From Chloroflexota bacterium (GTDB lineage: Bacteria; Chloroflexota; Limnocylindria; Limnocylindrales; CSP1-4): a stretch of DNA of 44,274 bases. This document shows positions 31,092 through 42,804 of the stretch, piece after piece. Position numbers and translations under genes: made by a program. Each line of letters begins with the position of its first letter. Position 1 is the stretch's first letter. The stretch spans positions 1 through 44,274 of the forward strand of contig JACDBP010000319.1 in the NCBI GenBank assembly GCA_013694835.1, written 5' to 3'. Under the pieces are notes generated by a model that worked only from the letters and a program-made list of their open reading frames with translations, did no database searches and was not told where the DNA came from.

Positions 31092-33109
31092 CCGAACCGC
31101 TGACGCGCCGCGACCCCACGGAGCACACCAACGGCAGCGACCCGATCGCGGGCAACGGCACAAGGAGTGCCGTCGGGCGGCCCCGCCGGGGCAAGGTCGG
31201 CCCAGCCGCCGGTGGCTACGACGCCGAAAGCATCCAGGTGCTGGAAGGGCTCGAGGCCGTCCGCAAGCGTCCCGGCATGTACATCGGCTCAACGGACGGA
31301 CGTGGTCTGCATCATCTCATCTGGGAGGTCGTCGACAACTCGATCGACGAGGCCATGGCCGGCCATGCCGACCGGATCGAGCTCACCATCAATGCCGACG
31401 GCAGCGTCGAGAACCTCGACAACGGTCGTGGTGTGCCGGTCGGCCTCCAGAAGCAGACCGGCAAGGACGCGCTCGAGGTGGTGCACACGGTGCTCCACGC
31501 GGGTGGCAAGTTCGGTGGCGGCGGCTACAAGGTCTCGGGTGGGCTTCACGGTGTGGGCGTCAGCGTCGTCAACGCGCTCTCCGAATGGCTGGAGGTCGAG
31601 ACCCGCCGTGACGGCAAGCTGTGGGGGCAGCGGTACGAACGTGGCAAGCCGGCGAGCCCGGTCAGGCAGCTGGGATCGTCCGGCGGACGCACTGGCACCC
31701 GAACGCGGTTCCGGCCGGATCCGCTGATGTTCGAGACGCTCGACTTCTCGTTCGACCAGATCGCACAGCGGATGCGCGAGTCGGCGTATCTGAACAAGGG
31801 CATCTGGATCCGCCTCGCCGACGAACGCGAGTCGCCGATCCGCGAGAAGAACTTCTACTTCGAGGGAGGGCTCGTCTCCTTCGTGCGTTACCTCAACCAG
31901 GGCAAGGATGTGCTTCACCCACGGCCCATTTACGTGGAGCGGCGCGACGGAGCGACCGCCATCGAGGTCGCGCTCCAATACAACGACACCTACACCGAGA
32001 ACGTGTTCGCCTTTGCCAACAACATCAACACGGTCGATGGTGGGACTCATGTCACGGGCTTCCGCTCTGCTCTCACCGGTTCGCTGAACGACTATGCGCG
32101 CCGGGCGAGCCTGCTCCGCGACTCTGACGCGAACCTGTCCGGGGAGGACGTGCGGGAGGGGCTGACGGCCGTCATCAGCGTCAAGCTCACCGACCCCCAG
32201 TTCGAGGGCCAGACCAAGGCCAAGCTGGGCAACGCCGACGTCAAGGGGGCGGTCCAGAACGCCGTGACCGAGGGCATCGCCCAGTATCTGGACGAGAATC
32301 CCGCCGACGGGCGCCGGATCGTGGAGAAGAGCCTCATCGCGGCGAGGGCCCGCGAGGCGGCGCGCAAGGCACGCGACCTCGTCATCCGCAAGGGCGCGCT
32401 GGAAGGGATGGCGCTGCCCGGCAAGCTCGCCGACTGTCAGGAGCGCGATCCCGAGAAGAGCGAGCTGTACATCGTGGAAGGGGATTCGGCCGGCGGCTCG
32501 GCCAAGCAGGGCAGGGACCGCCGGTCGCAGGCGATCCTGCCCATGTTCGGCAAGATGCTCAACGTCGAGAAGGCCCGGCTCGACAGGGTCCTTTCCTCGG
32601 AGAAGATCCGCCCGCTCATCATCGCCCTCGGCACGAGCATCGGCGAGACGTTCGATCTCACCAAGCTGCGGTATCACAAGGTGATCCTGCTGGCCGACGC
32701 GGACGTGGACGGCGCCCATATCCGAACGCTGTTGATGACCTTCTTCTACCGCAATATGCACGACCTCGTTGACAAGGGGCACCTGTATATCGCGTCGCCG
32801 CCGCTGTTCCGCATCAGCACCGGCAAGGTCACCCGCTACGCCCGCGACGAGCGTGAGCGCGACCGGATCGTGCGGGAGATGAAGGTCAAGAACCTGACCG
32901 TCCAGCGCTTCAAGGGTCTCGGCGAGATGAATGCCGATCAGCTCTGGGAGACGACGATGAACCCGCAGACGCGGACCCTCATCCAGGTCAACCTCGACAA
33001 CGCCGCCGCAGCGGACCACCTGTTCACCACGCTGATGGGCGAGAAGGTCGCGCCCCGCAAGGAGTTCATCCGGGCCGAGGCCCGCAAGGTGCAGAACCTT
33101 GACGTCTAG
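31088..33109 (+). CDS. gyrB: DNA gyrase subunit B
   Basis: The ATPase subunit of gyrase, 673 residues. GHKL ATPase motifs are intact: E-V-V-D-N-S-I-D-E-A, D-N-G-R-G-V-P and G-G-L-H-G-V-G. The TOPRIM domain has E-G-D-S-A-G-G-S-A and D-A-D-V-D-G-A-H-I. The C-terminal Q-R-F-K-G-L-G-E-M-N is normal. A hydrophilic N-terminal extension of about 43 residues precedes the conserved Y-D-A-E-S-I-Q-V-L-E-G-L. Length fits the form without the E. coli-type 170-residue insert. ATG overlaps the parB stop (ATGA). Confidence 0.97.
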   Translation: MTEPLTRRDPTEHTNGSDPIAGNGTRSAVGRPRRGKVGPAAGGYDAESIQVLEGLEAVRKRPGMYIGSTDGRGLHHLIWEVVDNSIDEAMAGHADRIELTINADGSVENLDNGRGVPVGLQKQTGKDALEVVHTVLHAGGKFGGGGYKVSGGLHGVGVSVVNALSEWLEVETRRDGKLWGQRYERGKPASPVRQLGSSGGRTGTRTRFRPDPLMFETLDFSFDQIAQRMRESAYLNKGIWIRLADERESPIREKNFYFEGGLVSFVRYLNQGKDVLHPRPIYVERRDGATAIEVALQYNDTYTENVFAFANNINTVDGGTHVTGFRSALTGSLNDYARRASLLRDSDANLSGEDVREGLTAVISVKLTDPQFEGQTKAKLGNADVKGAVQNAVTEGIAQYLDENPADGRRIVEKSLIAARAREAARKARDLVIRKGALEGMALPGKLADCQERDPEKSELYIVEGDSAGGSAKQGRDRRSQAILPMFGKMLNVEKARLDRVLSSEKIRPLIIALGTSIGETFDLTKLRYHKVILLADADVDGAHIRTLLMTFFYRNMHDLVDKGHLYIASPPLFRISTGKVTRYARDERERDRIVREMKVKNLTVQRFKGLGEMNADQLWETTMNPQTRTLIQVNLDNAAAADHLFTTLMGEKVAPRKEFIRAEARKVQNLDV

Positions 33110-33110
33110 C

Positions 33111-34094
33111 GTGACCGAGCGGGCCGAAGCGTTCGTAGGCTCGCATCTCCCTGAGGCCCGTGGGCTCGGGACGGTTCTCGCGGATCTGCTGGACGAACCG
33201 GACCAGTTCATCGTGGCCCTGACCGACGGATTCCGCCGCCTCGCCGACGAGGAGTACGCCGCGGAGCAGGCGCGAGTCGCCCCCGGCGGTGCAGAGGTCA
33301 TCGGCGTCCGCTGGCCGCTCATCCGGGCCACGGCGCGCCAGTTGCGCCAGCCGCTCCGCGAGTCATCCTCGGCGACCGCGATCTCACTGGCGCAGCGGCT
33401 CGCCGGCGAGTCGATACGGGAGGTGCGGCTGTTCGCCCACCTTCTGCTCGCCCGGGCCCTGCCTGACGACCCGGAGCGTGCCTGGCAGGTGATGCGGCGG
33501 CTGGCCCGTGTGGCCACTGACTGGATCTGCATCGACGACCTCGCCGAGCTGACGGCCCGGGGCGTGATCCAGGAGTCGTTCCGCTGGGCCGAATTAGAAC
33601 AGTTGGTCTATTCTGCCCACCCCTTGGAGCGTCGGCTCGTGGGGGCCACGCTGGCGAGGCTGCCGTACGAGCTGCCGCCGTACCGTCGTCAGGACTTGCC
33701 TGCGGAGCGCGGACTCGAGCTGATCGGCACCCTGATGGGTGACGCCGACCCGTGGGTGCAGAAGGCGCTCGGCTGGGCGCTCCGCTCCTGGGTGCAGGTC
33801 GACCAGGCGAAGACCGCGACGTTCCTGCGACGTGAGGCCGACCACGCAGCCGCGACCGGCGATGGAAACCGTGCCTGGGTCGTGCGGGATGCGCTGGGCG
33901 TCCAGCCACCGGCGGTCGCGGCCGAGATCCGGCTCCGCGTCGGCACCGTCCGGCGGCACGCTGACGCGCCGGACACGAGCGAGGCAGGGACGACCTCAGC
34001 TGCGTTCCGTGCCGGAACCTGGTCCCAGGCGGCGGGCGATCCCGGCGTGACCCAGCAGCAGGGCGAGCGACAGCAGCGAAGGACCCCGGCGTGA
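33111..34094 (+). CDS. AlkD-like HEAT-repeat protein (DNA alkylation repair family)
   Basis: A 327-residue mostly helical protein. The central part (about 80-250) shows paired amphipathic helices with R-E-V-R-L-F-A-H-L-L-L-A-R, a W-I-C-I-D-D-L-A-E-L segment and D-P-W-V-Q-K-A-L-G-W-A-L-R, like the K-A-x-G-W-x-L-R-E region of AlkC/AlkD DNA glycosylases. The C-terminal 70 residues are low complexity. GTG at 33111 is one base past the gyrB stop; a TTG at 33099 inside gyrB is in frame. Its stop overlaps the gyrA start by four bases. A role in repairing alkylated bases is inferred; other HEAT scaffolds are possible. Confidence 0.6.
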   Translation: MTERAEAFVGSHLPEARGLGTVLADLLDEPDQFIVALTDGFRRLADEEYAAEQARVAPGGAEVIGVRWPLIRATARQLRQPLRESSSATAISLAQRLAGESIREVRLFAHLLLARALPDDPERAWQVMRRLARVATDWICIDDLAELTARGVIQESFRWAELEQLVYSAHPLERRLVGATLARLPYELPPYRRQDLPAERGLELIGTLMGDADPWVQKALGWALRSWVQVDQAKTATFLRREADHAAATGDGNRAWVVRDALGVQPPAVAAEIRLRVGTVRRHADAPDTSEAGTTSAAFRAGTWSQAAGDPGVTQQQGERQQRRTPA

Positions 34095-36640
34095 CCGACG
34101 ACCCGCAGCGCATCCTCCGGGTACCCATCGAGGACGAGCTCCGCAGCGCCTACCTCGACTACGCCATGAGCGTCATCGTCAGTCGCGCCCTGCCCGACGT
34201 GCGCGATGGCCTGAAGCCGGTCCACCGGCGGATCCTCTACACGATGAACGAGATGGGTCTGACCTCGACCGCCTCGTACCGGAAGTGCGCTGCCATCGTC
34301 GGCGAGGTGATGGGCAAGTACCACCCGCACGGCGACCTGTCGCTATACGACGCACTCGTCCGGCTGGCGCAGGACTTCTCCCTGCGCTACCAGCTCGTCG
34401 ACGGGCAGGGCAACTTCGGTTCGGTCGACGGTGACCCGCCGGCGGCGATGCGGTACACCGAGGCACGGATGACGGCCATCGCGTCGGAGCTGCTGGCCGA
34501 CATCGACAAGCAGACGGTCGACTTCGTCGAGAACTACGACGGCACCCGTCAGCAGCCGTCGGTCCTGCCCGCGAAGCTGCCGAACCTGCTCATCAACGGC
34601 TCGTCCGGTATCGCGGTCGGCATGGCCACCAACATCCCGCCGCACCACCTGGGCGAGATCGTCGACGCCACCGTCGCGTTGATCGCCAGCCCGGAGCTGA
34701 CCTCGGACGACCTGTGCGAGTTCGTCACCGGCCCCGACTTCCCGACGGGCGGCACCATCTTCCGCTACGACCGCCGGCGGAACCCCCTCACCGGACAGTG
34801 GGAACAGATCGACGCGATCCGTGAGATGTATGCGCATGGTCGCGGGCGGGTCTACATGCGCGCGCAGTGCGCCTTCGAGGAGGCTCGCAGTGGCCGGATG
34901 GCGATCGTGGTCACCGAACTGCCGTACCAGGTCAACAAGTCGACCCTGATCGAGCGCATCGCCGAGCTCGTGACCGGCAAGAAGCTCGACGGGATCGCGG
35001 ACCTGCGCGACGAGTCCGACCGCGACGGGATGCGCATCGTCATCGAGACCAAGCGTGATGCGGCGCCGCGAACGGTCCTCAACAACCTGTTCAAGCACAC
35101 GGCGCTGCAGCTGGCCTTCAACGCCAATATGCTCGCGCTCGTCGACGGACAGCCATCGACGCTGCCGCTGAAGCAGATCCTCCAGCACCATATCGATTGG
35201 CGGCGCGAGGTCGTCCGGCGGAGAACGGAATTCGACCTCGGCAAGGCGAGGGACCGGGCCCACATCCTGGAAGGGCTGAAGATCGCCCTCGACAACCTCG
35301 ACGAGGTCATCCGCACGATCCGCCAGTCCGCGGACGTTGAGACCGCGCGGCAGAACCTGATGTCGGGTTTCAGGCTGACCGAGATCCAGGCGAATGCGAT
35401 CCTGGAGATGCAGCTCCGCCGGCTCGCGGCGCTCGAACGCAAGAAGATCGAGGATGAGTACCTCGCGATCATCAAGCTCATCGCCGAGCTCGAGGACATC
35501 CTCGCCAATCCGCAGCGCGTGAGCGGCATCATCCGCGACGAGCTGCTGGAGCTCAAGGCAAAGTACGCCGGTGAGCGCCGTACTCGCGTCGCGGCCGACG
35601 CCAACCGCGAGCTGTCCGACGAGGACCTCATCGCCGACGAAGACGTCGTCATCACCGTCTCGGGCCGTGGTTACATCAAGCGCCAGCCGCTCGGCACGTA
35701 CCGCCGCCAGGCTCGCGGTGGCAAGGGGATCATCGGCGCGAAGACCGTGGAAGAGGACGCGGTGGCGCACCTCTTCGTGGCGAACACCCACGATTGGGCG
35801 CTGTTCTTCACGAACCGCGGCCGGGTCTTCTCGTCCAAGGTCCACCACATCCCCGACTCGACCCGTCAGGCCAAGGGGATCCCGATCATCAACCTGGAGG
35901 GTGTCCAGGTCGAGCACGGTGAGGCGGTCCTCGCGGTGATCACGATCCCGAACTTCGAGAAGGGCCACAACCTGGTCATGGCGACGCGTCGGGGCATCGT
36001 CAAGAAGACGCCCATCGAGCAGTTCGAGCGCGTCCGCTCTTCCGGGATCCGTGCCATCACCGTCCATGCCGACGATGAGCTCGCATGGGTCTCGGTCTCG
36101 ACCGGCGAGGATGACGTCTTCCTCGCGTCGGCCCAGGGCAGGATCGGTCGGTTCCACGAGAGCGAGGTCCGCACGATGGGCCGCGACGCGGCGGGCGTCA
36201 TCGGCATCCGCCTGGCGCGTCAGGGGGACCGCGTCGTCGGGATGGGCGTGGCCGCTGGTCCCGAGGACCTGCTCGTGCTGACCGAGACGGGCCGCGGCAA
36301 GCGCGTGCGCCTCGATGATTTCCGCCGCAAACATCGTGGCAGCCAGGGCGTCAGGCTCATCCCGCTGGAGGGTGCCAAGACCGGGCCCGTCGCGGCGGTC
36401 GAGCTCGTGACGGAGACGGATGAGGAGCTGATGCTCATCAGCGCGGCCGGACAGGTCGTCCGGACCGCCGTGAAGACGGTCAGTCGGCAGAGCAGCTCCG
36501 CTCGCGGCGTGATCGTGATGCGCCTCAACGAGGGGGACGAGGTCGCCGGGATCGCCGTCTTCCGCGCAGGGTTGGCGGAGCAGCGGAACATCGGTGACAA
36601 TGACGGCCCCTCCGGCGACGGGAGCCCGGCGGGGTCCTAG
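34091..36640 (+). CDS. gyrA: DNA gyrase subunit A
   Basis: The 849-residue cleavage-and-wrapping subunit. The catalytic tyrosine is Tyr122 in A-A-M-R-Y-T-E-A-R, at the same number as in E. coli. The quinolone-determining segment reads H-P-H-G-D-L-S-L-Y-D, with Leu83 where E. coli has Ser83. The C-terminal beta-pinwheel contains a GyrA box Q-A-R-G-G-K-G (540-546), one residue away from the usual Q-R-R-G-G-K-G, supporting gyrase rather than topoisomerase IV. The GTG overlaps the AlkD-like stop by four bases (GTGA). The tail of about 25 residues is Gly/Ser-rich. Confidence 0.97.
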   Translation: MTDDPQRILRVPIEDELRSAYLDYAMSVIVSRALPDVRDGLKPVHRRILYTMNEMGLTSTASYRKCAAIVGEVMGKYHPHGDLSLYDALVRLAQDFSLRYQLVDGQGNFGSVDGDPPAAMRYTEARMTAIASELLADIDKQTVDFVENYDGTRQQPSVLPAKLPNLLINGSSGIAVGMATNIPPHHLGEIVDATVALIASPELTSDDLCEFVTGPDFPTGGTIFRYDRRRNPLTGQWEQIDAIREMYAHGRGRVYMRAQCAFEEARSGRMAIVVTELPYQVNKSTLIERIAELVTGKKLDGIADLRDESDRDGMRIVIETKRDAAPRTVLNNLFKHTALQLAFNANMLALVDGQPSTLPLKQILQHHIDWRREVVRRRTEFDLGKARDRAHILEGLKIALDNLDEVIRTIRQSADVETARQNLMSGFRLTEIQANAILEMQLRRLAALERKKIEDEYLAIIKLIAELEDILANPQRVSGIIRDELLELKAKYAGERRTRVAADANRELSDEDLIADEDVVITVSGRGYIKRQPLGTYRRQARGGKGIIGAKTVEEDAVAHLFVANTHDWALFFTNRGRVFSSKVHHIPDSTRQAKGIPIINLEGVQVEHGEAVLAVITIPNFEKGHNLVMATRRGIVKKTPIEQFERVRSSGIRAITVHADDELAWVSVSTGEDDVFLASAQGRIGRFHESEVRTMGRDAAGVIGIRLARQGDRVVGMGVAAGPEDLLVLTETGRGKRVRLDDFRRKHRGSQGVRLIPLEGAKTGPVAAVELVTETDEELMLISAAGQVVRTAVKTVSRQSSSARGVIVMRLNEGDEVAGIAVFRAGLAEQRNIGDNDGPSGDGSPAGS

Positions 36641-36649
36641 GGAGGCTGC

Positions 36650-37795
36650 ATGACCCGCACCGCGGTGGGCACGTTCGGCGCCCCCGACGGGGCAGGCCCC
36701 GAGTTCGACGTCTACAGCGGTAACGCGAACCGCGAGCTGGCGGCCAAGATCGGCCGCTACCTCGACCGGCCGCTGGGACGGGCCGAGGTGTTCGAGTTCG
36801 CCAACCAGAACATCTTCGTCAAGATCCTGGACAACGTCCGCGAGAAGGACGTCTACCTCGTCCAGCCGACCTCCCACCCGGTCAATCGCTCGATCATGGA
36901 ATTGCTGATCATGATCGACGCCTTCAAACGCGCCAGTGCCGGGCGGATCACGGCCGTCGTGCCGTATTACGCCTACGGCCGCTCCGACAAGAAGGACCAG
37001 CCGCGCGTGCCCATCACGGCGCGGCTCATCGCGGACATGATCACCGTCGCCGGCGCCGATCGACTGCTCACGGTGGATCTTCATCAGGGCCAGATCCAGG
37101 GCTTCTTCAACATCCCGGTCGACGAGCTGACCGCCGTCCACCTGATCGGCAATTACTTCCGACAGAAGCAGCTCGAGGACATGGTCGTGGTGACCGACCT
37201 CGGGTTCGCCAAACGCGCCCGGTCCTTCGCAGAGCTGCTCGACGCACCCCTGGCGGTGATCGAGAAGCGCCGGGTGGGCAACCTCGACCGAGCTGAGCTC
37301 CTCAATGTCATCGGCGAGGTTCGCGGCCGGCGCGCCATCGTGGTCGACGACGAGATCGACACCGGCGGGACGCTGATGGAGGTGGTGCGGGCACTCCAAC
37401 GGGAGGGCGTCGAGGAGATCTACGCCTGTGCCACACACGGCATCCTGTCCGACCCGGCGATCGACCGGCTGCGCGAGTCACCGATCAAGGAGATCGTCAT
37501 CACCGACACCGTGCCGCTGCCGGCGGCCAAGCGGCTGTCGCGGATCAAGGTGCTCTCCGTCGCGCCGCTGATCGGTGAGGCGATCCGCAGGATCCACTAT
37601 GGCGAGTCGGTCGGCGCTCTCTTCTCGAGTGAGCTGGACCTGGTGCAGGAGATGCTGCTCTGGGATGACAGTGACGCGGGTGAGGCCCCGCCCTCCGGCG
37701 GCCTGTTCGGCCAGCCGCCATCCAACCAGCCGGCGGTGCAGCAGCCGGCCGGCATCGAGCCGGCATCGACGGAGCCGGCGCGTGCCGGCGCCTGA
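36650..37795 (+). CDS. prs: Ribose-phosphate pyrophosphokinase
   Basis: Makes PRPP from ribose-5-phosphate and ATP for nucleotide, His and Trp synthesis. Class I motifs are in place: F-A-N-Q-N-I-F near residue 50, P-Y-Y-A-Y-G-R-S-D-K-K (ATP loop), V-D-L-H-Q-G-Q-I-Q-G-F-F, and the PRPP-binding V-V-D-D-E-I-D-T-G-G-T. The enzyme core ends around residue 335, and the last 45 residues are a Pro/Gln/Ala-rich tail not typical of the family. GGGAGG six bases before the ATG is the best ribosome-binding site in this region. It follows gyrA by nine bases. Confidence 0.95.
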   Translation: MTRTAVGTFGAPDGAGPEFDVYSGNANRELAAKIGRYLDRPLGRAEVFEFANQNIFVKILDNVREKDVYLVQPTSHPVNRSIMELLIMIDAFKRASAGRITAVVPYYAYGRSDKKDQPRVPITARLIADMITVAGADRLLTVDLHQGQIQGFFNIPVDELTAVHLIGNYFRQKQLEDMVVVTDLGFAKRARSFAELLDAPLAVIEKRRVGNLDRAELLNVIGEVRGRRAIVVDDEIDTGGTLMEVVRALQREGVEEIYACATHGILSDPAIDRLRESPIKEIVITDTVPLPAAKRLSRIKVLSVAPLIGEAIRRIHYGESVGALFSSELDLVQEMLLWDDSDAGEAPPSGGLFGQPPSNQPAVQQPAGIEPASTEPARAGA

Positions 37796-37851
37796 CTTGC
37801 GCGTTGCCACATGACACCCGACCAGCCACGACCGCAGCAAGGACCGACCAG

Positions 37852-38079
37852 ATGAGCCTGAAGCTGTACCGCCCCGTGCCAGGCGGCCTGGAGCCTGGGC
37901 CCGTCGAGCAGAAGGACTGGCGCGGACGCCTGAGGTCCCGGCGCTGGCGTGCAGCCCCCCTTGAGAACCCGGAGGGGCAGCCGGTCGGTCCGCTCGGCGG
38001 TGTGCTCTTCTTCGGCGCACTCGCGCTGCTGACGCTGATCGTGCTGCTCATCGGGTACGGCACCGGGTTCTGGGGCTGA
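37852..38079 (+). CDS. Small single-helix membrane protein, unknown
   Basis: A 75-residue protein with an Arg/Trp-rich cytoplasmic-looking N-terminal half (D-W-R-G-R-L-R-S-R-R-W-R) and one hydrophobic helix at about residues 47-68, ending in Y-G-T-G-F-W-G. The ATG at 37852 has AAGGA eight bases upstream; an in-frame TTG at 37804 without a site is less likely. I do not recognise a family. It lies between prs and secA on the same strand, which hints at an envelope or secretion-related role but proves nothing. Confidence 0.6.
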   Translation: MSLKLYRPVPGGLEPGPVEQKDWRGRLRSRRWRAAPLENPEGQPVGPLGGVLFFGALALLTLIVLLIGYGTGFWG

Positions 38080-38144
38080 CCTCCTCTCGCGAGGCACACC
38101 GGGGACGGGTCCGGCCGCCCGAAAGCCACGCGCCGCAGCGCGCC

Positions 38145-38150
38145 TATACT
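38145..38150 (+). promoter_or_regulatory. -10 box of secA with leaderless spacing
   Basis: TATACT lies ten bases before the ATG at 38161. Transcription should begin three or four bases before the start codon, and no ribosome-binding site is present. Confidence 0.55.
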
Positions 38151-38160
38151 CCGACGTCCG

Positions 38161-41232
<3,072 letters not shown>

Positions 41233-41302
41233 AGCTCTGAACCTCGTTCGGTTCCCGCCGGCAAGGTTTGCAAGCAGGTTGCAAGAATCCGGCCGATACC
41301 TC

Positions 41303-41331
41303 TTGAGTCCGGCATCCTCCATCCCTATACT
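41303..41331 (+). promoter_or_regulatory. Sigma70-type promoter of the Cys-rich microprotein gene
   Basis: TTGAGT (41303-41308), a 17-base spacer and TATACT (41326-41331) form the best -35/-10 pair in the window. The leader would be about 83 bases, with a GC-rich hairpin GCCCG-CGC-CGGGC, before a strong ribosome-binding site. It may also drive prfB. Confidence 0.7.
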
Positions 41332-41420
41332 CGCCCAAAGCCCGCGCCGGGCCTCGTCCGGCGTTCGTGTTGCCCCGGCTTTGCCCGAGCCGCCAGGGGC
41401 GCTGAGAGGGAGAGGGACCA

Positions 41421-41675
41421 GTGACGACCGCCGCTGCGAGCGACGGCAGCCTGGAAGCTGTCGACGCATCCGTCGTCGACCTGATCGCGTGCGAGCGCGA
41501 CTGTCGAAGCTGCAGCTATGCCGTGTGGCTGGACTGTGACGGCGATTGTGGCCCCTGCGTCCACAACGGCTATTGTCCGTGCGTGAACCCCGTCGTCGCC
41601 AGGAGCAAGACCGCCCTGCGGATGATCGAGCTCCGCCCGATCCTGCTCCAGGATCTCCGGACCAGGGGAGCCTGA
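41421..41675 (+). CDS. Cysteine-rich microprotein, unknown
   Basis: An 84-residue protein with eight cysteines in the first 54 residues: C24, C28, C31, C39, C43, C46, C52 and C54. Two units share C-x-x-D-C-x-x-C (24-31 and 39-46), and C-P-C follows. The rest is an acidic N-terminus and a basic/hydrophobic C-terminal helix from about 57. It starts with GTG after GGGAGAGGGA, and prfB begins four bases after its stop. No signal peptide is seen. The pattern suggests zinc or iron-sulfur binding. I recognise no family; a modified-peptide precursor is possible but no maturation genes are nearby. Confidence 0.65.
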   Translation: MTTAAASDGSLEAVDASVVDLIACERDCRSCSYAVWLDCDGDCGPCVHNGYCPCVNPVVARSKTALRMIELRPILLQDLRTRGA

Positions 41676-41678
41676 GGA

Positions 41679-42804
41679 GTGGCGTCCTTCGATCACGCCC
41701 TCCTGCGCGAGCTCGCTGAGCGGATCCACGCGACCTCGGGGCGACTTTGACCTCGTCGCGAAGGAGTTCCAGCTAGCGGAGCTCGAGGAACAGGCCGGGC
41801 GCCCGGACCTCTGGGATGACCCACAGGCCGCGCAGCGTGTCCTCCGGCAAGCCGACGGGCTGCGCGACGACGTGAGCACCTGGCGCACGCTCGAACGGCG
41901 CGCCGACGATCTGGTGGAGCTGGCGGCGCTCAACGGGTCGGGCGATGACGCCGATCCGGGGATCGAGGCCGGCCTGTCGGACGAGTACGACGCAGTGCTT
42001 CGAGAGTACGAGAGCCATCGGACAGCGCTGCTGTTCAGCGGCGAGTACGACCAGGGCAACGCCATCCTCACCATCAGCGCCGGGGCCGGCGGGACAGAGG
42101 CGACCGACTGGGCCGAGATGCTGCTCCGGATGTACCTCCGCTGGGCGGAGCGGCACCGATTCGGCACGGAGATCCTCGATCAGCTCGAGGGCGACCAGGC
42201 CGGCATCAAGTCGGCCACCATCGCGGTCGACGGACGGCGGGCGTACGGCTTCCTGCGCGCCGAGCGGGGCGTCCATCGCCTGGTGCGCATCAGCCCATTC
42301 GACTCCCAGAACCGCCGCCAGACGACGTTCGCACTGGTCGAGGTGCTGCCGGAGGTGGAGGATACGACGGAGGTCGAGATCGACCCCGACGAGCTGCGCG
42401 TCGACACCTACCGCGCGACAGGCGCTGGCGGCCAGCACGTCAACAAGACGGATTCGGCGGTCCGGATCACGCACCTGCCGACGGGGATCGTGGCCCAGAG
42501 CCAGAACGAGCGGTCGCAGATGCAGAACCGCGAGACAGCGATGAAGATCCTGCGCGGGCGCCTGCTCGAGCAGCGCATCCAGGAGCGCGAAGAGGAGCTG
42601 GCCCGCCTCAAGGGCGTGCACGTCGAGGCCGGCTGGGGCCACCAGATCCGATCCTACGTGCTGCACCCCTACCAGATGGTCAAGGACCTGCGCACGAACG
42701 TGGAGACGAGCAACACGGGCTCGGTGCTCGATGGCGACCTGGACGCGTTCATGCTCGCCGAGCTCGAGCGCGTCGCGACGGAGCAGGAACCCACCGCCGC
42801 GTGA
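41679..42804 (+). CDS. prfB: Peptide chain release factor 2 with programmed +1 frameshift
   Basis: RF2 reads UGA and UAA stops. The gene is in two frames. The first, from GTG 41679, codes 23 residues ending G-R-L and stops at TGA 41748-41750. Skipping T41748 continues as D-L-V-A-K-E-F-Q-L-A for 351 more residues, giving 374 in total, the normal RF2 length. The codon-recognition tripeptide S-P-F is at 205-207 and G-G-Q at 250-252 (in T-G-A-G-G-Q-H-V-N). GGGGAG lies eight bases before the GTG. A shorter start inside the second frame (GTG 41872) would remove the conserved N-terminal domain and is rejected. It overlaps the next gene by four bases. Confidence 0.96.
41739..41751 (+). promoter_or_regulatory. 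prfB programmed +1 frameshift signal
   Basis: GGGG, three bases, CTT and TGAC: a Shine-Dalgarno-like stretch three bases before the slippery CTT codon, then the UGA stop followed by C, the poor-termination context. The arrangement is the same as in the E. coli site (AGGGGG-TAT-CTT-TGA-C). Low RF2 activity stalls termination and favours the shift, so RF2 autoregulates. Confidence 0.92.

Noticed and set aside
31289..33532. Long antisense frame over gyrB
   Set aside because: Same GC-bias shadow; no family resemblance and no start signals.
34343..37438. Very long open frame (over 1000 codons) antisense to gyrA and prs
   Set aside because: It follows the GC3 codon bias of the real genes, its translation is rich in His, Asp, Val and Arg without domains, and the plus-strand genes are certain.
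41239..41254. Small hairpin GAACC-N6-GGTTC after secA as terminator
   Set aside because: Five base pairs with a six-base loop and no T-run; too weak to call.
41380..41425. CTGAGAGGG before the Cys-rich gene, resembling the start of a TPP riboswitch
   Set aside because: The remaining conserved THI-box elements are absent, the start codon comes too soon, and the gene is not related to thiamine.
41872..42804. Short prfB starting at GTG 41872
   Set aside because: It lacks the conserved N-terminal RF2 domain that is encoded across the frameshift site.
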